Positions 42,488 to 51,753 of a stretch of DNA of 64,000 nt are shown one piece after another (the stretch's first letter is position 1; every line of letters starts with the position of its first letter). The stretch comes from Streptomyces scabiei 87.22 (GTDB lineage Bacteria > Actinomycetota > Actinomycetes > Streptomycetales > Streptomycetaceae), in the NCBI RefSeq assembly GCF_000091305.1, contig NC_013929.1, positions 9,052,001 through 9,116,000 of the forward strand. The letters are read 5' to 3'. The translations under genes were made by a program, and so were the position numbers. The notes under the pieces were generated by a model, which was given only the letters and a program-made list of their open reading frames with translations, was not told where the DNA came from and searched no databases.

Positions 42488-43723
42488 TCATCCGATCAGG
42501 ACCACCCGGGCCCAGTCCGGCGGCGAGTGGGGTACGTAGTCCGGGTCGTCCTCGCGCCACGCGTTGCGCCGGGAGTGCCGGGGGAACAGGCCGACCACGG
42601 TCCGGCACAGCGGCCGGGAGGCGGGCCAGGGGGTCTGTCCGTCGGTGAGGGCCACCACCACATCGGGCCTGGGGTGGCCGCGCAGCGCCCGGGAGAAGCC
42701 GGCGCGCAGGTCCGTCCCGCCGCCGCCCAGCAGCGGGATGCCCTCCGCCTTGCACAGCGGGTGGGCGATCCGGGCCGCCGCGTCGCAGGGGACGACGGTG
42801 ACGAGGTCCCGCCGGCCGCCCACGGCACGGGAGATCGCCGCGACCTCCAGCAGCGCACTGCCCAGTTCCGCGTCACTCACCGACCCGGAGGTGTCGATGA
42901 TCACCGACACGCGGGGAGGCCGGCGCCGCAGACTCGGCAGCACAGTGCCCGGCACGCCCGCCGATCGCCGCGACGGCCGCCCGTAGCTGTAGTCCTCGCC
43001 CGCCCCGGGCGCGGACGCCGCCGACCGGACCGCCGCGCCCAGCAGCTCGCGCCACGCCTGGGGCGGATGGAACGCCTCCTCCGCCCAGCGCTTCCAGCCC
43101 GCGGACGCCGACCCGGGCCGGCCGATGATGCCCTGGGCCACCCGGAACCGGACCGCGTCCCGTTCCTGCTCGCTCAGGGCGCACGCCCCGTCCGCCCCCA
43201 GCTCCCACTCCCGTTCCAGACCGTCGGCGCCGCTGCCGCAGTCCAGCCACGCGAACTCATCGGTATACGGACCCAGTTGGAACTGACGCAGATAGTCCTC
43301 CATCAGCTGCCCCTCCGGCAGCCGCAGGAACGCCGGATCGACGACGCCCTCGGGCTTGACCAGGCCGTCGCCGAAGGCGTCGTCGTTGATCTCGCAGTCG
43401 GCTGCGATGTTCATCCGCAGCCGCTCCCCGGGCCCGGTCAGACCGCGCTCCCTGGCAACGCGGTCACTGCGCCCGTGGTGGTCGCGCAGGAGATGCGACA
43501 CCTCGTGCACCCACACCCCGGCCAGCTCCTCCACCGGAGTGCGGTCCACGAAGTCCGGGGAGACGTAACACCGCCAGTACCGGTCGACCCCCATGGTGGG
43601 CACCCGCCGGGACTCCACGGCCTGCAGCGCGAACAGCGCCGTCGCCAGATAGGGACGGGCCCGCGCCGCCTGCAGCCGGGCGGTGTACAGCTTGTCGAAG
43701 TCGAGCCCCTGCCCGCTGTTCAT
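42488..43723 (-). CDS. DUF2201-type protein: putative metallopeptidase domain plus VWA-like domain
   Basis: The 411-residue protein has a zinc-type HEVSH motif at residues 73-77 in its N-terminal domain and a C-terminal VWA-like domain with MIDAS VSVIIDTSGSVSD near residue 280 and GGGGTDLRAGF later. This pairing with an upstream MoxR ATPase is common in actinobacteria. The ATG at 43723 overlaps the ATPase stop as ATGA; the long upstream in-frame extension is a shadow. A role as a chaperone-like assembly partner or protease is unproven. Confidence 0.88.
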   Translation of the reverse strand: MNSGQGLDFDKLYTARLQAARARPYLATALFALQAVESRRVPTMGVDRYWRCYVSPDFVDRTPVEELAGVWVHEVSHLLRDHHGRSDRVARERGLTGPGERLRMNIAADCEINDDAFGDGLVKPEGVVDPAFLRLPEGQLMEDYLRQFQLGPYTDEFAWLDCGSGADGLEREWELGADGACALSEQERDAVRFRVAQGIIGRPGSASAGWKRWAEEAFHPPQAWRELLGAAVRSAASAPGAGEDYSYGRPSRRSAGVPGTVLPSLRRRPPRVSVIIDTSGSVSDAELGSALLEVAAISRAVGGRRDLVTVVPCDAAARIAHPLCKAEGIPLLGGGGTDLRAGFSRALRGHPRPDVVVALTDGQTPWPASRPLCRTVVGLFPRHSRRNAWREDDPDYVPHSPPDWARVVLIG

Positions 43724-44982
43724 CGGCGGGCACTCGTCGCCTGCTCGGCGCGGGACGCCGCCTCGTCCGCCCGCCGCGACAGCGTCACCACTCCGGCGAG
43801 GCTCTCGATCGCGGCCGGTACGTCCCAGTCGTCGCGGCGCAGTGACGCGAGCGTGGTCGCGGGGACGACCACCAGATCCGGGGCCCCGGTCTCCAGCGCC
43901 CGCACCAGCAGCGCCCACGCCGCGTCCCAGCGGTCCTTCTCCGGCCGTACCCGGACCGCCGCCACCACGCCGTCGAGCACCGCCTGCCGCAGATCCCCCC
44001 GTCGGGGCAGCTCCGCCCCCGCCGGGTCGGCGAGCAGCGTCTCGGGATCCGGCAGGTCGAGCCGGTCCAGGGAGGCCAGCAGCTCCAGCCCCGGCCCGTC
44101 GCCCACGGTGCCGCGCACCAACGGGGAGAGCACATCGCGTGAGACGCCGGCGGCGGTCGCGAAGGCGATCAGATGCAGCGTCATCTCCCAGCTCCGCGGG
44201 GACGGCCACGGCCCGCCCCGGCGGCTCTCGCTGTTCGGCAGCTGATGCACCAGCTTGGGCCGGGCGGCCAGCAGCGTGCACACCGCGCGCCGGGCGAAGT
44301 CCACCGCCTCCGGCAGGCGTTCCGGCGCGAGCCGCGGCAGAGTGGCCCGCGGCCAGGTCCCGCCTAGACCCCGTACGACGACCTCGTGGTCGTGCGTCCA
44401 CTGCAGATGCACGAACCGGTTGGCCAGCGGCGGGCTCAGCTCCCAGCCGTCCGCCGCCGAGGACCGGGGGTTGGCGGCGGCCACGATCCTTACGCCGGGC
44501 GGCAGTTGCAGGGTGCCGATCCTCCGCTCCAGCACCAGGCGCAGCAGCGCGGCCTGCACCGCGGGCGGCGCCGTCGACAGCTCGTCCAGGAACAGCAGCC
44601 CCCGGCCCACGCGCACCAGCCGCACCGCCCAGTCCGGCGGGGCCATCGGCACTCCCTGCTCGGCCGGGTCGTCGCCGACGATCGGCAGCCCCGAGAAGTC
44701 GGACGGCTCGTGCACGCTGGCGATCACGGTCGTCAGCGGAAGGTCCAGGGCGGCCGCGAGCTGCGTGAGCGCGGCGGTCTTGCCGATCCCGGGCTCGCCC
44801 CAGAGCAGTACGGGAAGGTCGGCGGCGACGGCCAGCGTCAGGGCCTCCAGCTGGGCGTCGGGGCGGGGTTCGGTGGTCGTGGTGCGCAGCAGACTCAACA
44901 GGTCTGCGGCTACGTCGAGTTGGGAAGCGGCGACGGGCTCGGAGAGCGTGGTGGGCAGGGCGAACGGGGTACATGTGGGCAT
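43720..44982 (-). CDS. MoxR-type AAA ATPase
   Basis: The 420-residue protein has Walker A GEPGIGKTA (about residue 58), Walker B GRGLLFLDELSTAP, sensor 1 IVAAANPRSS and arginine-finger-region helices. It matches MoxR-like ATPases, which work with VWA proteins to remodel or insert metal cofactors into targets. The ATG is preceded by CGAAGGTGAT. It heads a two-gene unit with the VWA protein, and a third, broken gene lies 179 bp upstream on the same strand. Confidence 0.9.
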   Translation of the reverse strand: MPTCTPFALPTTLSEPVAASQLDVAADLLSLLRTTTTEPRPDAQLEALTLAVAADLPVLLWGEPGIGKTAALTQLAAALDLPLTTVIASVHEPSDFSGLPIVGDDPAEQGVPMAPPDWAVRLVRVGRGLLFLDELSTAPPAVQAALLRLVLERRIGTLQLPPGVRIVAAANPRSSAADGWELSPPLANRFVHLQWTHDHEVVVRGLGGTWPRATLPRLAPERLPEAVDFARRAVCTLLAARPKLVHQLPNSESRRGGPWPSPRSWEMTLHLIAFATAAGVSRDVLSPLVRGTVGDGPGLELLASLDRLDLPDPETLLADPAGAELPRRGDLRQAVLDGVVAAVRVRPEKDRWDAAWALLVRALETGAPDLVVVPATTLASLRRDDWDVPAAIESLAGVVTLSRRADEAASRAEQATSARR

Positions 44983-45039
44983 GGGGTATCACCTTCGGGT
45001 GGAGTGGGTCGAAGACCTGTGACGGGTGAGCGTGCAGGC

Positions 45040-45145
45040 GGAGCCAGGAGCCAGGAGCCGGGAGCCAGAGGCCGGGAGCCAGGAGCCAGAGGCCAGGAGC
45101 CAGAGGGGCCGGAAGGGCCGGAGGGGCCGGAGGGGCCGGAGGCCG
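45040..45145. repeat. GGAGCCA / AGAGGCC and GGGGCCGGA tandem repeats
   Basis: About 106 bp are built of imperfect 7-bp GGAGCCA, GGAGCCG and AGAGGCC units followed by four 9-bp units of the GGGGCCGGA type. The block lies between the moxR start and the end of the frameshifted gene. Its purine bias on one strand makes it prone to slippage. Confidence 0.75.
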
Positions 45146-45161
45146 GTTGGCCCGGTCCGGG

Positions 45162-46617
45162 TCAGTAGAAGGTCGCGTCGCGCGGGCGGCGGTGGCGGGG
45201 AGGGCGGCGGCCGGTGTCCAGGCGGACCCGTCCGGGAAGCGGTTCGGCGAGACCGGCGCGGTACAGGCCGTAGACGATCCGTCGGCGCGCGGCCGACTCC
45301 AGTTCGTCCCGCAGAGGACCTTCGCGCAGCACCGCCTCGGGGCCGAGCAGCCCCTCGACGACGGCCAGCGCACCGGCGATGTCCCCGTGGTCCAGCCGTT
45401 CACGCACTCCGGACAGGCAGTCCGGACGGCGGTGTGCCGCGTCGATGGCCCGTAGACAGGGGAGGGGAGCGCCGGTCAGATGGACCAGCAGCTCCTCGCG
45501 CCGCAGTTCGGCCGGGTCATGGTCGAGGGCCGTCAGCGTCCCGTCCACCAGGCCGATCCGGTGCCGCTCCCCCCCGGCACTCCACGAGGCGCGGCCGGCC
45601 CGCACGGTCCAGGGCCTCGTGGGGCCCGGACCACGCGTGATCCGGTACGAGTGCCGAGGCGACGAGTGGATGCAGCCGCTCGGCGTCGAGCGCACCGGCC
45701 CGGATCAGCTCCAGATCGGGCAGCACCCAGGTCGCCGCGTCGGGGAGCACCGGCAGGGAGGTGAAAGCCCCGTCGTCGCCGGGTGCGGCCGTGATCCGCA
45801 GCGAGGCTGCGTCGGCGTCGCCGCGACCGGGGCGTGTGTCCGTGCCCCGGCTCCCGTCCGCGGCCGGTTCCCCGCCCGTGCCCAGGTCCAGGAGCAGCCG
45901 GCGCCTGACCCCGCACCGTACGAGGACGGTCCCTGTGGACCGCCCCTCGGCGCGGAGCACGATCGCCGCCTCGTCCGCCCACCGCTCGACGGCACAGCCG
46001 AGTTCCGCGGCCGGTGTGCCCCACGGGTCCGGCCCGGGCGGAGGCAGCCCCGGCGGCCGGTCCGCTCCGCAACGCCCGCGCAGCTCCGCCGACTTGCGCG
46101 CGTCCCAGAGGTGGCGATGCAGATCCAGCCGGTACCGACGGCCGGGACGCGGGCGCGGGTGCGGAGGAGCGGGGGCACCGGGGGCGGAGCGGGAGCCGTC
46201 CCACAGTGCGAGGCCGATCCGTTGCCCGGCGTCCGCCCAGGCGGGCGGAGTCCGGACCACGAGGTGTACGGAACCCGGGCCGTCGCGCCCGTCCGTGCGG
46301 TACCGGGCCAGTGTGAGGGTCAGGCCCGGCCGCAGCAGCCCGTCGGGGGCGATCCTCGGCATGTGCCAGCGCAGCAGGTCCGGAGCCAGATGGCGGAGAT
46401 CGGCCCGGATCCGGGCCAGGAGCTCGCGGCCGTACGTGCGTGCCACGGAACGCAGGTCGAGGTCGACGTCGACGCCCGCGGCGGCGCACGCACCGGCCCA
46501 GTCGCCGACGGAGCGGCGGGCGGTCGCGGTCTCGACCATGGAGGGTGGCACGGCGAACTCGCGCACGCGCAACCAGAGGGAAAGGCGGGGATCCCCGTTC
46601 ACGGCGTCAGTGAGCAT
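45162..46617 (-). pseudogene. Frameshifted gene of unknown function upstream of moxR
   Basis: Two overlapping minus-strand frames together look like one protein of about 484 residues. The first runs from ATG 46617 (AAGGTGAG site) and reads coherently to RPRLVECRG; the second continues with ERHRIGLVDGTLTALDHDPAELRREELLVHLTG and ends at 45162. The shift falls in a run of seven G (seven C on the plus strand, 45569-45575); six would join the frames. The intact protein would precede moxR and the VWA gene as a third operon member. It may be a sequencing error, a true mutation or slippage. The family is unknown to me. Confidence 0.7.
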
Positions 46618-46846
46618 CAGCGCTCACCTTGCTCGGACGGGACCCCCATTCTGCAGAAGGAGTGTGTAGTCATCGCGGCGACCGTAGCGCCGACCCGCGC
46701 GGTCGCGCACCTGTATTTCCGATCCGGTGCGGGTGCGCGTGCGGATCGGGCCCGAGTGGTGACGCTCAGGTCACCGGCGTACGGTCGAACAATGGAACGC
46801 GGCGGCGGGCGGACCCGTCCGCCGGACCCGGACCTTGCGACCTGCC

Positions 46847-48400
46847 ATGAGCGAACCTCGGCCGACCTCCCCAGGACCCACCACCACCCAGGAAACGGGC
46901 GGTGGTGGCAGCACGATGGCGCTGTTCGTCATCGCCTCGTGCCAGCTGATGGTGGTGCTGGACATCACCATCGTGAACATCGCCCTGCCGGACATCCAGC
47001 GTTCGCTGGACTTCTCCACCACCAGCCTCGCCTGGGTGGTCAACGCCTACACGCTGACCTTCGGCGGGCTGTTGCTGCTGGGCGGCCGGGCCGGGGACAT
47101 CCTCGGCCGACGGCGCGTCTTCGTCTTCGGCGTGCTCCTCTTCGTCCTGGCCTCGCTCCTCGGCGGTCTTGCCCAGAACGAGACCCAACTCCTCGCCGCC
47201 CGCGCCCTCCAGGGCGTCGGCGGTGCCATCGCCTCGCCGACCTCCCTCGCCCTGATCAGTACGACGTTCCGTGAAGGCCCCGAGCGCAACCGGGCGTTCG
47301 GGGTGTTCGCGGCGGTCTCGGCGGGCGGCGGCGCGATCGGACTGCTCGCCGGCGGCATCCTCGTGGAGTGGCTGAACTGGCGGTGGGTGCTGTTCGTCAA
47401 CGTGCCGATCGGACTGCTGATCGTGCTGGCGACACCGCGCTGGATCAGGGAGTCCGAGCGCACACCCGGGCACTTCGACGTCACCGGCGCCCTCACCTCC
47501 ACCCTGGGCATGGTGTGCCTGGTGTACGGCTTCATCAGGGCCGCGCAGGAGGGCTGGCGGGACGCGCTCACGCTGGCCTCGTTCGCCGCGGCCGTCGTGC
47601 TGCTGGTGGCGTTCGTGCTGGTGGAGAAGCGCTCCCGGCAGCCGATCACTCCCCTGCACATGTTCGCCGACCGCAACCGCGCCGGGACCTACGGCATCAT
47701 GCTGTGCCTGGCGGCCGCGATCTTCGGCATGTTCTTCTTCCTGACGCTGTTCACCCAGAACGTCCTGGACTTCAGCCCCCTGGCCACCGGGCTCGCGTTC
47801 CTGCCGGTCAGCGCCGTCATCGCGGTCGGTGCCGGGCTGGCCTCACGGTTCCTGCCCGTGTACGGACCCAAACCGTTCATGGTGGGGGGCGCGATCCTCG
47901 CGGCCGCCGGGCTGGGCTGGCTGACCCTGACCGACGTCCACTCCACCTACGCCGGCAGCGTCCTCGGCCCGATGCTCGTCTTCAGCCTGGGCATGGGCAT
48001 GGAGTTCGTCTCGCTGACCCTGATGGCCCTCTCCGACGTACCCACCCCGGAGACCGGTGCCGCCTCCGGACTCCTCAACGCCACCCAGCAGGTGGGCGGT
48101 TCGCTCGGCCTCTCCATCCTCGTCACGATGTACGGCACGGCGAGCACCAACGAGGCGGCCGAGCAGGTCCCGGCCTTCCTCTCCCAGGCGACCCCGGCCG
48201 AGCGCCTGCGGTTCGAACAGACCAGGCAGCTCCCGCCGCCCTGGTCCGACGAGGTGCTCACCGCGGGCGTCTCGGCCGCCTTCGTCATGGCGGCGATCTT
48301 CACCGTCGTCGCCGCCCTCATCGCCGTCCTGGCCATCCAGGTGCGGCCCTCCGACCTGGAGCGGCTGAAGGGCGGCGGGGTCGGGCCGGGCCCGGGCTGA
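46847..48400 (+). CDS. DHA2-family (EmrB/QacA-like) MFS drug exporter
   Basis: The 517-residue protein has fourteen predicted membrane segments and DHA2 motifs: LDITIVNIALPDIQRSL in helix 1, GGRAGDILGRRRVF in the 2-3 loop, and ALQGVGGAIASPTSLALI. It would expel hydrophobic drugs using the proton gradient. The ATG at 46847 is preferred over an upstream TTG, although no strong ribosome site is visible. It is divergent from the frameshifted gene with a 229-bp gap and has no adjacent regulator. Confidence 0.92.
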   Translation: MSEPRPTSPGPTTTQETGGGGSTMALFVIASCQLMVVLDITIVNIALPDIQRSLDFSTTSLAWVVNAYTLTFGGLLLLGGRAGDILGRRRVFVFGVLLFVLASLLGGLAQNETQLLAARALQGVGGAIASPTSLALISTTFREGPERNRAFGVFAAVSAGGGAIGLLAGGILVEWLNWRWVLFVNVPIGLLIVLATPRWIRESERTPGHFDVTGALTSTLGMVCLVYGFIRAAQEGWRDALTLASFAAAVVLLVAFVLVEKRSRQPITPLHMFADRNRAGTYGIMLCLAAAIFGMFFFLTLFTQNVLDFSPLATGLAFLPVSAVIAVGAGLASRFLPVYGPKPFMVGGAILAAAGLGWLTLTDVHSTYAGSVLGPMLVFSLGMGMEFVSLTLMALSDVPTPETGAASGLLNATQQVGGSLGLSILVTMYGTASTNEAAEQVPAFLSQATPAERLRFEQTRQLPPPWSDEVLTAGVSAAFVMAAIFTVVAALIAVLAIQVRPSDLERLKGGGVGPGPG

Positions 48401-48428
48401 CCACCCGGGGCCGGCGGCGTACGGAGGG

Positions 48429-50114
48429 TCATGTCGTCGTGCAGGAGGCCCCGTTGAGGGAGAACGCGGTCGGCGCCGGGTTGGTGGCGCCACGGCTCGC
48501 CGTGAACCCGAGGGTGACCGAGCCCGCGGCCGGGATCTTCGCGGTGTACGAGGCGGCGGTGACGGTGACGGCCGCGCCGGACTGGGCCGCCGTACCGCCC
48601 CAGAGGCTGGAGACGCGCTGGCTGCCGGGGAACGTCCAGCGCAGGGTCCAGCCGTCGACGGCCGCAGTGCCGGTGTTGCGGATGACGATCTCGCCCTGGA
48701 ACCCGCCGGACCACTCGCCGGTCACCCGGTAGCCGACGGCGCAGGCCGCCGTGGAACCGCCGGAGGCGGTCGTGACGTTCACCGATCCCGAGCGTGCCGA
48801 ACGGTTGCCTGCCGCGTCCCGCGCGTACACGGCGAAGGTGTACGACGTGGCGGGGGTCAGCCCGGTGAGGGCTGCTGAGGTGCCCGTCGTGGTGGTCACG
48901 GCGGTCTCGGCGGTGCCGCTGACACGGACCACGTCGTAGCCGGTGACGCCTGACGCGTCGGTGGCGGCGGCCCAGGTCAGGGTGGCGGACGAGGAGGTCA
49001 CCGCGGAGGCGGTCGGGGTGCCGGGGGCCGTCGGGGGAGTGGTGTCGCCGCCGGAGGAGGCGTAGACCGCGGCCTCCTTGGACGTGGCGGCGATACCGTT
49101 CGCGCCGTTGAAGAGGCGCTGCCCCCAGCTGGTCAGCCGGTCCGGGTCGAAGCCGGTCACCAGGTCCAGGTACTCGACGCCGCCGCCGTTGCCGCTCCAG
49201 GACCAGCCGAGGTAACCGAGGCCGAGGCGCTGCGCGGCGGCGAGGATGGCGTCCTCGTCGGGGTTGCCGTCCGAGTGCTCGTGCCCGAACTCGCCGATCA
49301 CGATGGGCAGTTTGGCCCGCACGAACCGGTTGAGATAGTCGTTCACCTCCGCCGCCGTGTCGAAGACGCCGTACATGTGGATGGAGAAGACCGTGTTGCC
49401 GTCCGGGTCGGCGGCGAAGACGGAGGCCGCGTTGTCGCGCATCGTGAACGCCCAGTCCTGGCCCCAGTTGGGGGCGTCGACCATGATCGTGTGGTCGAAC
49501 CCGGCGGCGCGCAGCTTCTGGATCGCCGCCTTGGTGTCCGCCGTCCAGCCCGCGTAGTTGTTGTTGCCGTACGGCTCGTTGCCGATGTTGACGACGACGT
49601 AGTCCTCCTGGCCCGTCAACGCGCTCTGTACGCCGATCCAGTAGTCGGCGGCCCGGGAGAGCGTCACCGCCCCGCTCTGCTCGCCGTACCCCGTGGTGTC
49701 GTGCACCTCCAGCACACAGATGAGCCGGTTCCGTTTGCACTGTGCCACGACGTTCGCCACGTCGGCGGTGTCGTTACGGGTCCACCGGTCACCGCTGGAG
49801 AGGACCACGCGCACGGTGTTGGCACCCTTGGCCTTGATGTGGGCGAGCGAGCCGATCTGGTCCGCGTACCAGGTGTGGGCGTGGTTCACGCCGCGCATCA
49901 CGAAGTCGTTGCCGGAGCGCTCCAGCAGGCGCCCGTTCTCGATCCGGAAACCGGGCTGCGCCGCGTGCGCCGCGTGCGCCGGTGTGCCGAGGGCGAACAA
50001 GGGGAGCAGCAGGCCGAGGAGGGCGGCGACGAGGGTGCCGGTTCGGGGTGCTCGGCGCTTGCGGGGCGTCCGAGGTGCGTGGGCGGGGGCTGTCGTGTGC
50101 GTGGGGGCTCTCAT
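48429..50114 (-). CDS. Secreted GH5 beta-mannanase with FN3 and CBM2
   Basis: The 561-residue protein has a Sec signal (basic KRRAPRTG, hydrophobic segment, cleavage after AHA near residue 52), a GH5 barrel (about 55-350) with acid/base Glu180 in GNEP and nucleophile Glu275 in IGEFGHE, an FN3 domain (about 365-455) and a CBM2 (about 460-561) with paired Cys and surface Trp residues. The GVNHAHTWY start of the barrel fits subfamily-8 mannanases, so it probably cuts mannan. The ATG at 50114 has CTGGAGCC upstream; an earlier frame start lies in a repeat. It converges with the MFS gene. Confidence 0.9.
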   Translation of the reverse strand: MRAPTHTTAPAHAPRTPRKRRAPRTGTLVAALLGLLLPLFALGTPAHAAHAAQPGFRIENGRLLERSGNDFVMRGVNHAHTWYADQIGSLAHIKAKGANTVRVVLSSGDRWTRNDTADVANVVAQCKRNRLICVLEVHDTTGYGEQSGAVTLSRAADYWIGVQSALTGQEDYVVVNIGNEPYGNNNYAGWTADTKAAIQKLRAAGFDHTIMVDAPNWGQDWAFTMRDNAASVFAADPDGNTVFSIHMYGVFDTAAEVNDYLNRFVRAKLPIVIGEFGHEHSDGNPDEDAILAAAQRLGLGYLGWSWSGNGGGVEYLDLVTGFDPDRLTSWGQRLFNGANGIAATSKEAAVYASSGGDTTPPTAPGTPTASAVTSSSATLTWAAATDASGVTGYDVVRVSGTAETAVTTTTGTSAALTGLTPATSYTFAVYARDAAGNRSARSGSVNVTTASGGSTAACAVGYRVTGEWSGGFQGEIVIRNTGTAAVDGWTLRWTFPGSQRVSSLWGGTAAQSGAAVTVTAASYTAKIPAAGSVTLGFTASRGATNPAPTAFSLNGASCTTT

Positions 50115-50255
50115 GGCGGCTCCAGCGAAGGGGAGTGAGGGAGAGACAAGGGGGAGCGGGTGAGGGGCGTGGGGCAGGGAACCCTTGTCGGCGGGTCCGT
50201 TGCCGGCCGGTGGTGCACCGGTGGCCGACCGGTCACCGGCCGATGTCCCGGCCGG

Positions 50256-50353
50256 TGACAAGTCGTCGATGACAAGTCGTCGATGACAAGGCATCGATGA
50301 CAAGGCATCGATGCCTTGTCATCGATGACGAGGTGTCGATGACGAGGTGTCGA
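50256..50353. repeat. Seven tandem 14-bp units
   Basis: Seven 14-bp units follow one another exactly: two TGACAAGTCGTCGA, two TGACAAGGCATCGA, one TGCCTTGTCATCGA and two TGACGAGGTGTCGA. An eighth, diverged copy contains the stop codon of the esterase gene. The array fills the mannanase-esterase gap and includes a 36-bp perfect palindrome at 50292-50327. Confidence 0.9.
50292..50327. terminator. 36-bp perfect palindrome inside the 14-bp repeats
   Basis: Two perfectly complementary 18-base halves meet at an ATC-GAT centre. As RNA it would form a long hairpin shortly after the esterase stop, so it could end esterase transcription; as DNA it could be an operator. Confidence 0.55.
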
Positions 50354-51481
50354 TTACGAGGAGAAGGCCGTCGCCCGTGCCGTGCAGCCGACCGTCGCGG
50401 ACGGCGTCCCGGCCGTCGTCGGGGCCGTGGCGACGAATCCGAACGAGGCACTGGCGCCTGCCGCGAGCGTGCCGTTCCACGAGGCGTTGGTGACCGTGAC
50501 GGTGCCGTCGGCGGCCGTGGCCGAGGTCCCGTTCCAGACCTGGGTGAGACGGGCCCCGCCGGCCGGTACGACCGTCACGGTCCAGCCCGCCACGGCGGAC
50601 GACGACGTGTTCGTCACGGTGACTTCGCCCTGGTAGCCGCCCTGCCAGACGTTGGTGGCCCGGAAGACGGCACCGCAGGTGGCCTGACCGCCGCCCGGAT
50701 CGCCCGGATCACCCGGCACTCCCGCGTCCAGCACCGCCCTCAGCGCCGGAAACCAGCGGGCGGCGATCTTGTCGTCCCCGGCGGCGTTCGGATGCACCCC
50801 GTCGTAGGTGTCGGTCGCCGTGCCGAACCCCGTCCACTGGTCGACCACGGTCACCGGTGAGTCCTCGGTGCTCGTCGCCCGGGCCCAGGCGGGGATCCGC
50901 GCGTTGAAGTCCACCACCCGCTGTGCGCAGCCCGTGCAGCTGCCGGGGTTCATGGGGATGAGCTGCGCGACGAGAACCCGCATGTGCGGGTTGGACGCGC
51001 GCATCTGACCGACGAGCTTGGTGTACGCGGCGAGAATGCGGTCCGGGGCGATGCTGCTCCACACGTCGTTCGTACCGAAGTGCATGACAACGATGTCGGG
51101 TCGCGTGGCCGACAGCCGGGCAGGCAGCAGGTTCTGGTCGGCGACATTGGTCACGAGTTCCCCGCCGTGGCCCTCGTTGTCGCCGTCGTGCTCCTGCCCG
51201 CAGCCCTGGGTGGGGAGCGTGCCGACGAAGTCGAGGTCCGTGTAGCCGGCGTTCCGCAGGCGGTTCCACAGCACCGCCCGCCAGCAGCCGGGCGAGCCGG
51301 TGATCGAGTCGCCGAGCGGCATGACGCGTACGGGGGCCGCGGCGGCGCCGCTTGCCGTCGACGCGGCCGCCGCCGCGGTGGGTGCGGGGGGTGCGAGGGT
51401 CAGTGCGAGTGAGACGAGCAGGGTTGCCACCAGGCCGAGAAGCGGCAGAGGCGGTAAGGGGGACGGGTGAGTGTCACGCAT
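50354..51481 (-). CDS. Secreted SGNH/GDSL esterase with CBM2 (CE3-like)
   Basis: The 375-residue protein has a long Sec signal (cleavage near residue 40-45), an SGNH hydrolase domain (about 50-245) with Ser59 in MPLGDSIT, the FGTND block and the Asp227/His230 pair in DGVHPNA, and a C-terminal CBM2 (about 270-375). The GDSITGSPGCWR pattern fits carbohydrate esterase family 3, which removes acetyl groups from xylan. The ATG at 51481 was chosen for its GGAAGGGA site and for signal placement. A CebR-like box lies 27 bp upstream, so induction by cello-oligosaccharides is likely. Confidence 0.9.
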   Translation of the reverse strand: MRDTHPSPLPPLPLLGLVATLLVSLALTLAPPAPTAAAAASTASGAAAAPVRVMPLGDSITGSPGCWRAVLWNRLRNAGYTDLDFVGTLPTQGCGQEHDGDNEGHGGELVTNVADQNLLPARLSATRPDIVVMHFGTNDVWSSIAPDRILAAYTKLVGQMRASNPHMRVLVAQLIPMNPGSCTGCAQRVVDFNARIPAWARATSTEDSPVTVVDQWTGFGTATDTYDGVHPNAAGDDKIAARWFPALRAVLDAGVPGDPGDPGGGQATCGAVFRATNVWQGGYQGEVTVTNTSSSAVAGWTVTVVPAGGARLTQVWNGTSATAADGTVTVTNASWNGTLAAGASASFGFVATAPTTAGTPSATVGCTARATAFSS

Positions 51482-51507
51482 GGGGTGGGTCCCTTCCCTG
51501 AGTGAGA

Positions 51508-51521
51508 TGGGAGCGCTCCCG
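51508..51521. promoter_or_regulatory. CebR-like operator
   Basis: TGGGAGCGCTCCCG matches the Streptomyces CebR box TGGGAGCGCTCCCA at 13 of 14 positions. CebR represses cellulolytic genes until cellobiose or cellotriose binds it. The box is 27 bp before the esterase ATG. Confidence 0.8.
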
Positions 51522-51753
51522 GGTGAACCTGCCATCGTTGTCATTTACACGTCAAGATGGCTGCGCGTACATCTTCGACGGGAGGGCGGCCGCCCGTGTC
51601 GGCCCCCACAGGGGGTGCCCTGCCCCGTCCGCCCCGCTCTCCTCGTCGCCGCGCCGCTCCCTTCTCGCGGATTTACGGGTGATTCATGAATGAGAACGGC
51701 AATCACGTGCATGGATATTGACGTGTCTGGGACGGCAGCTCTAGCTTCCGTGA

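Noticed and set aside
43724..45403. A 560-codon in-frame extension upstream of the VWA gene
   Set aside because: It runs through the moxR gene in a shadow frame; the ATGA overlap at 43720-43723 gives a natural start.
50256..50353. Short regular repeats as a CRISPR array
   Set aside because: Units are directly adjacent with no spacers and there are no cas genes.
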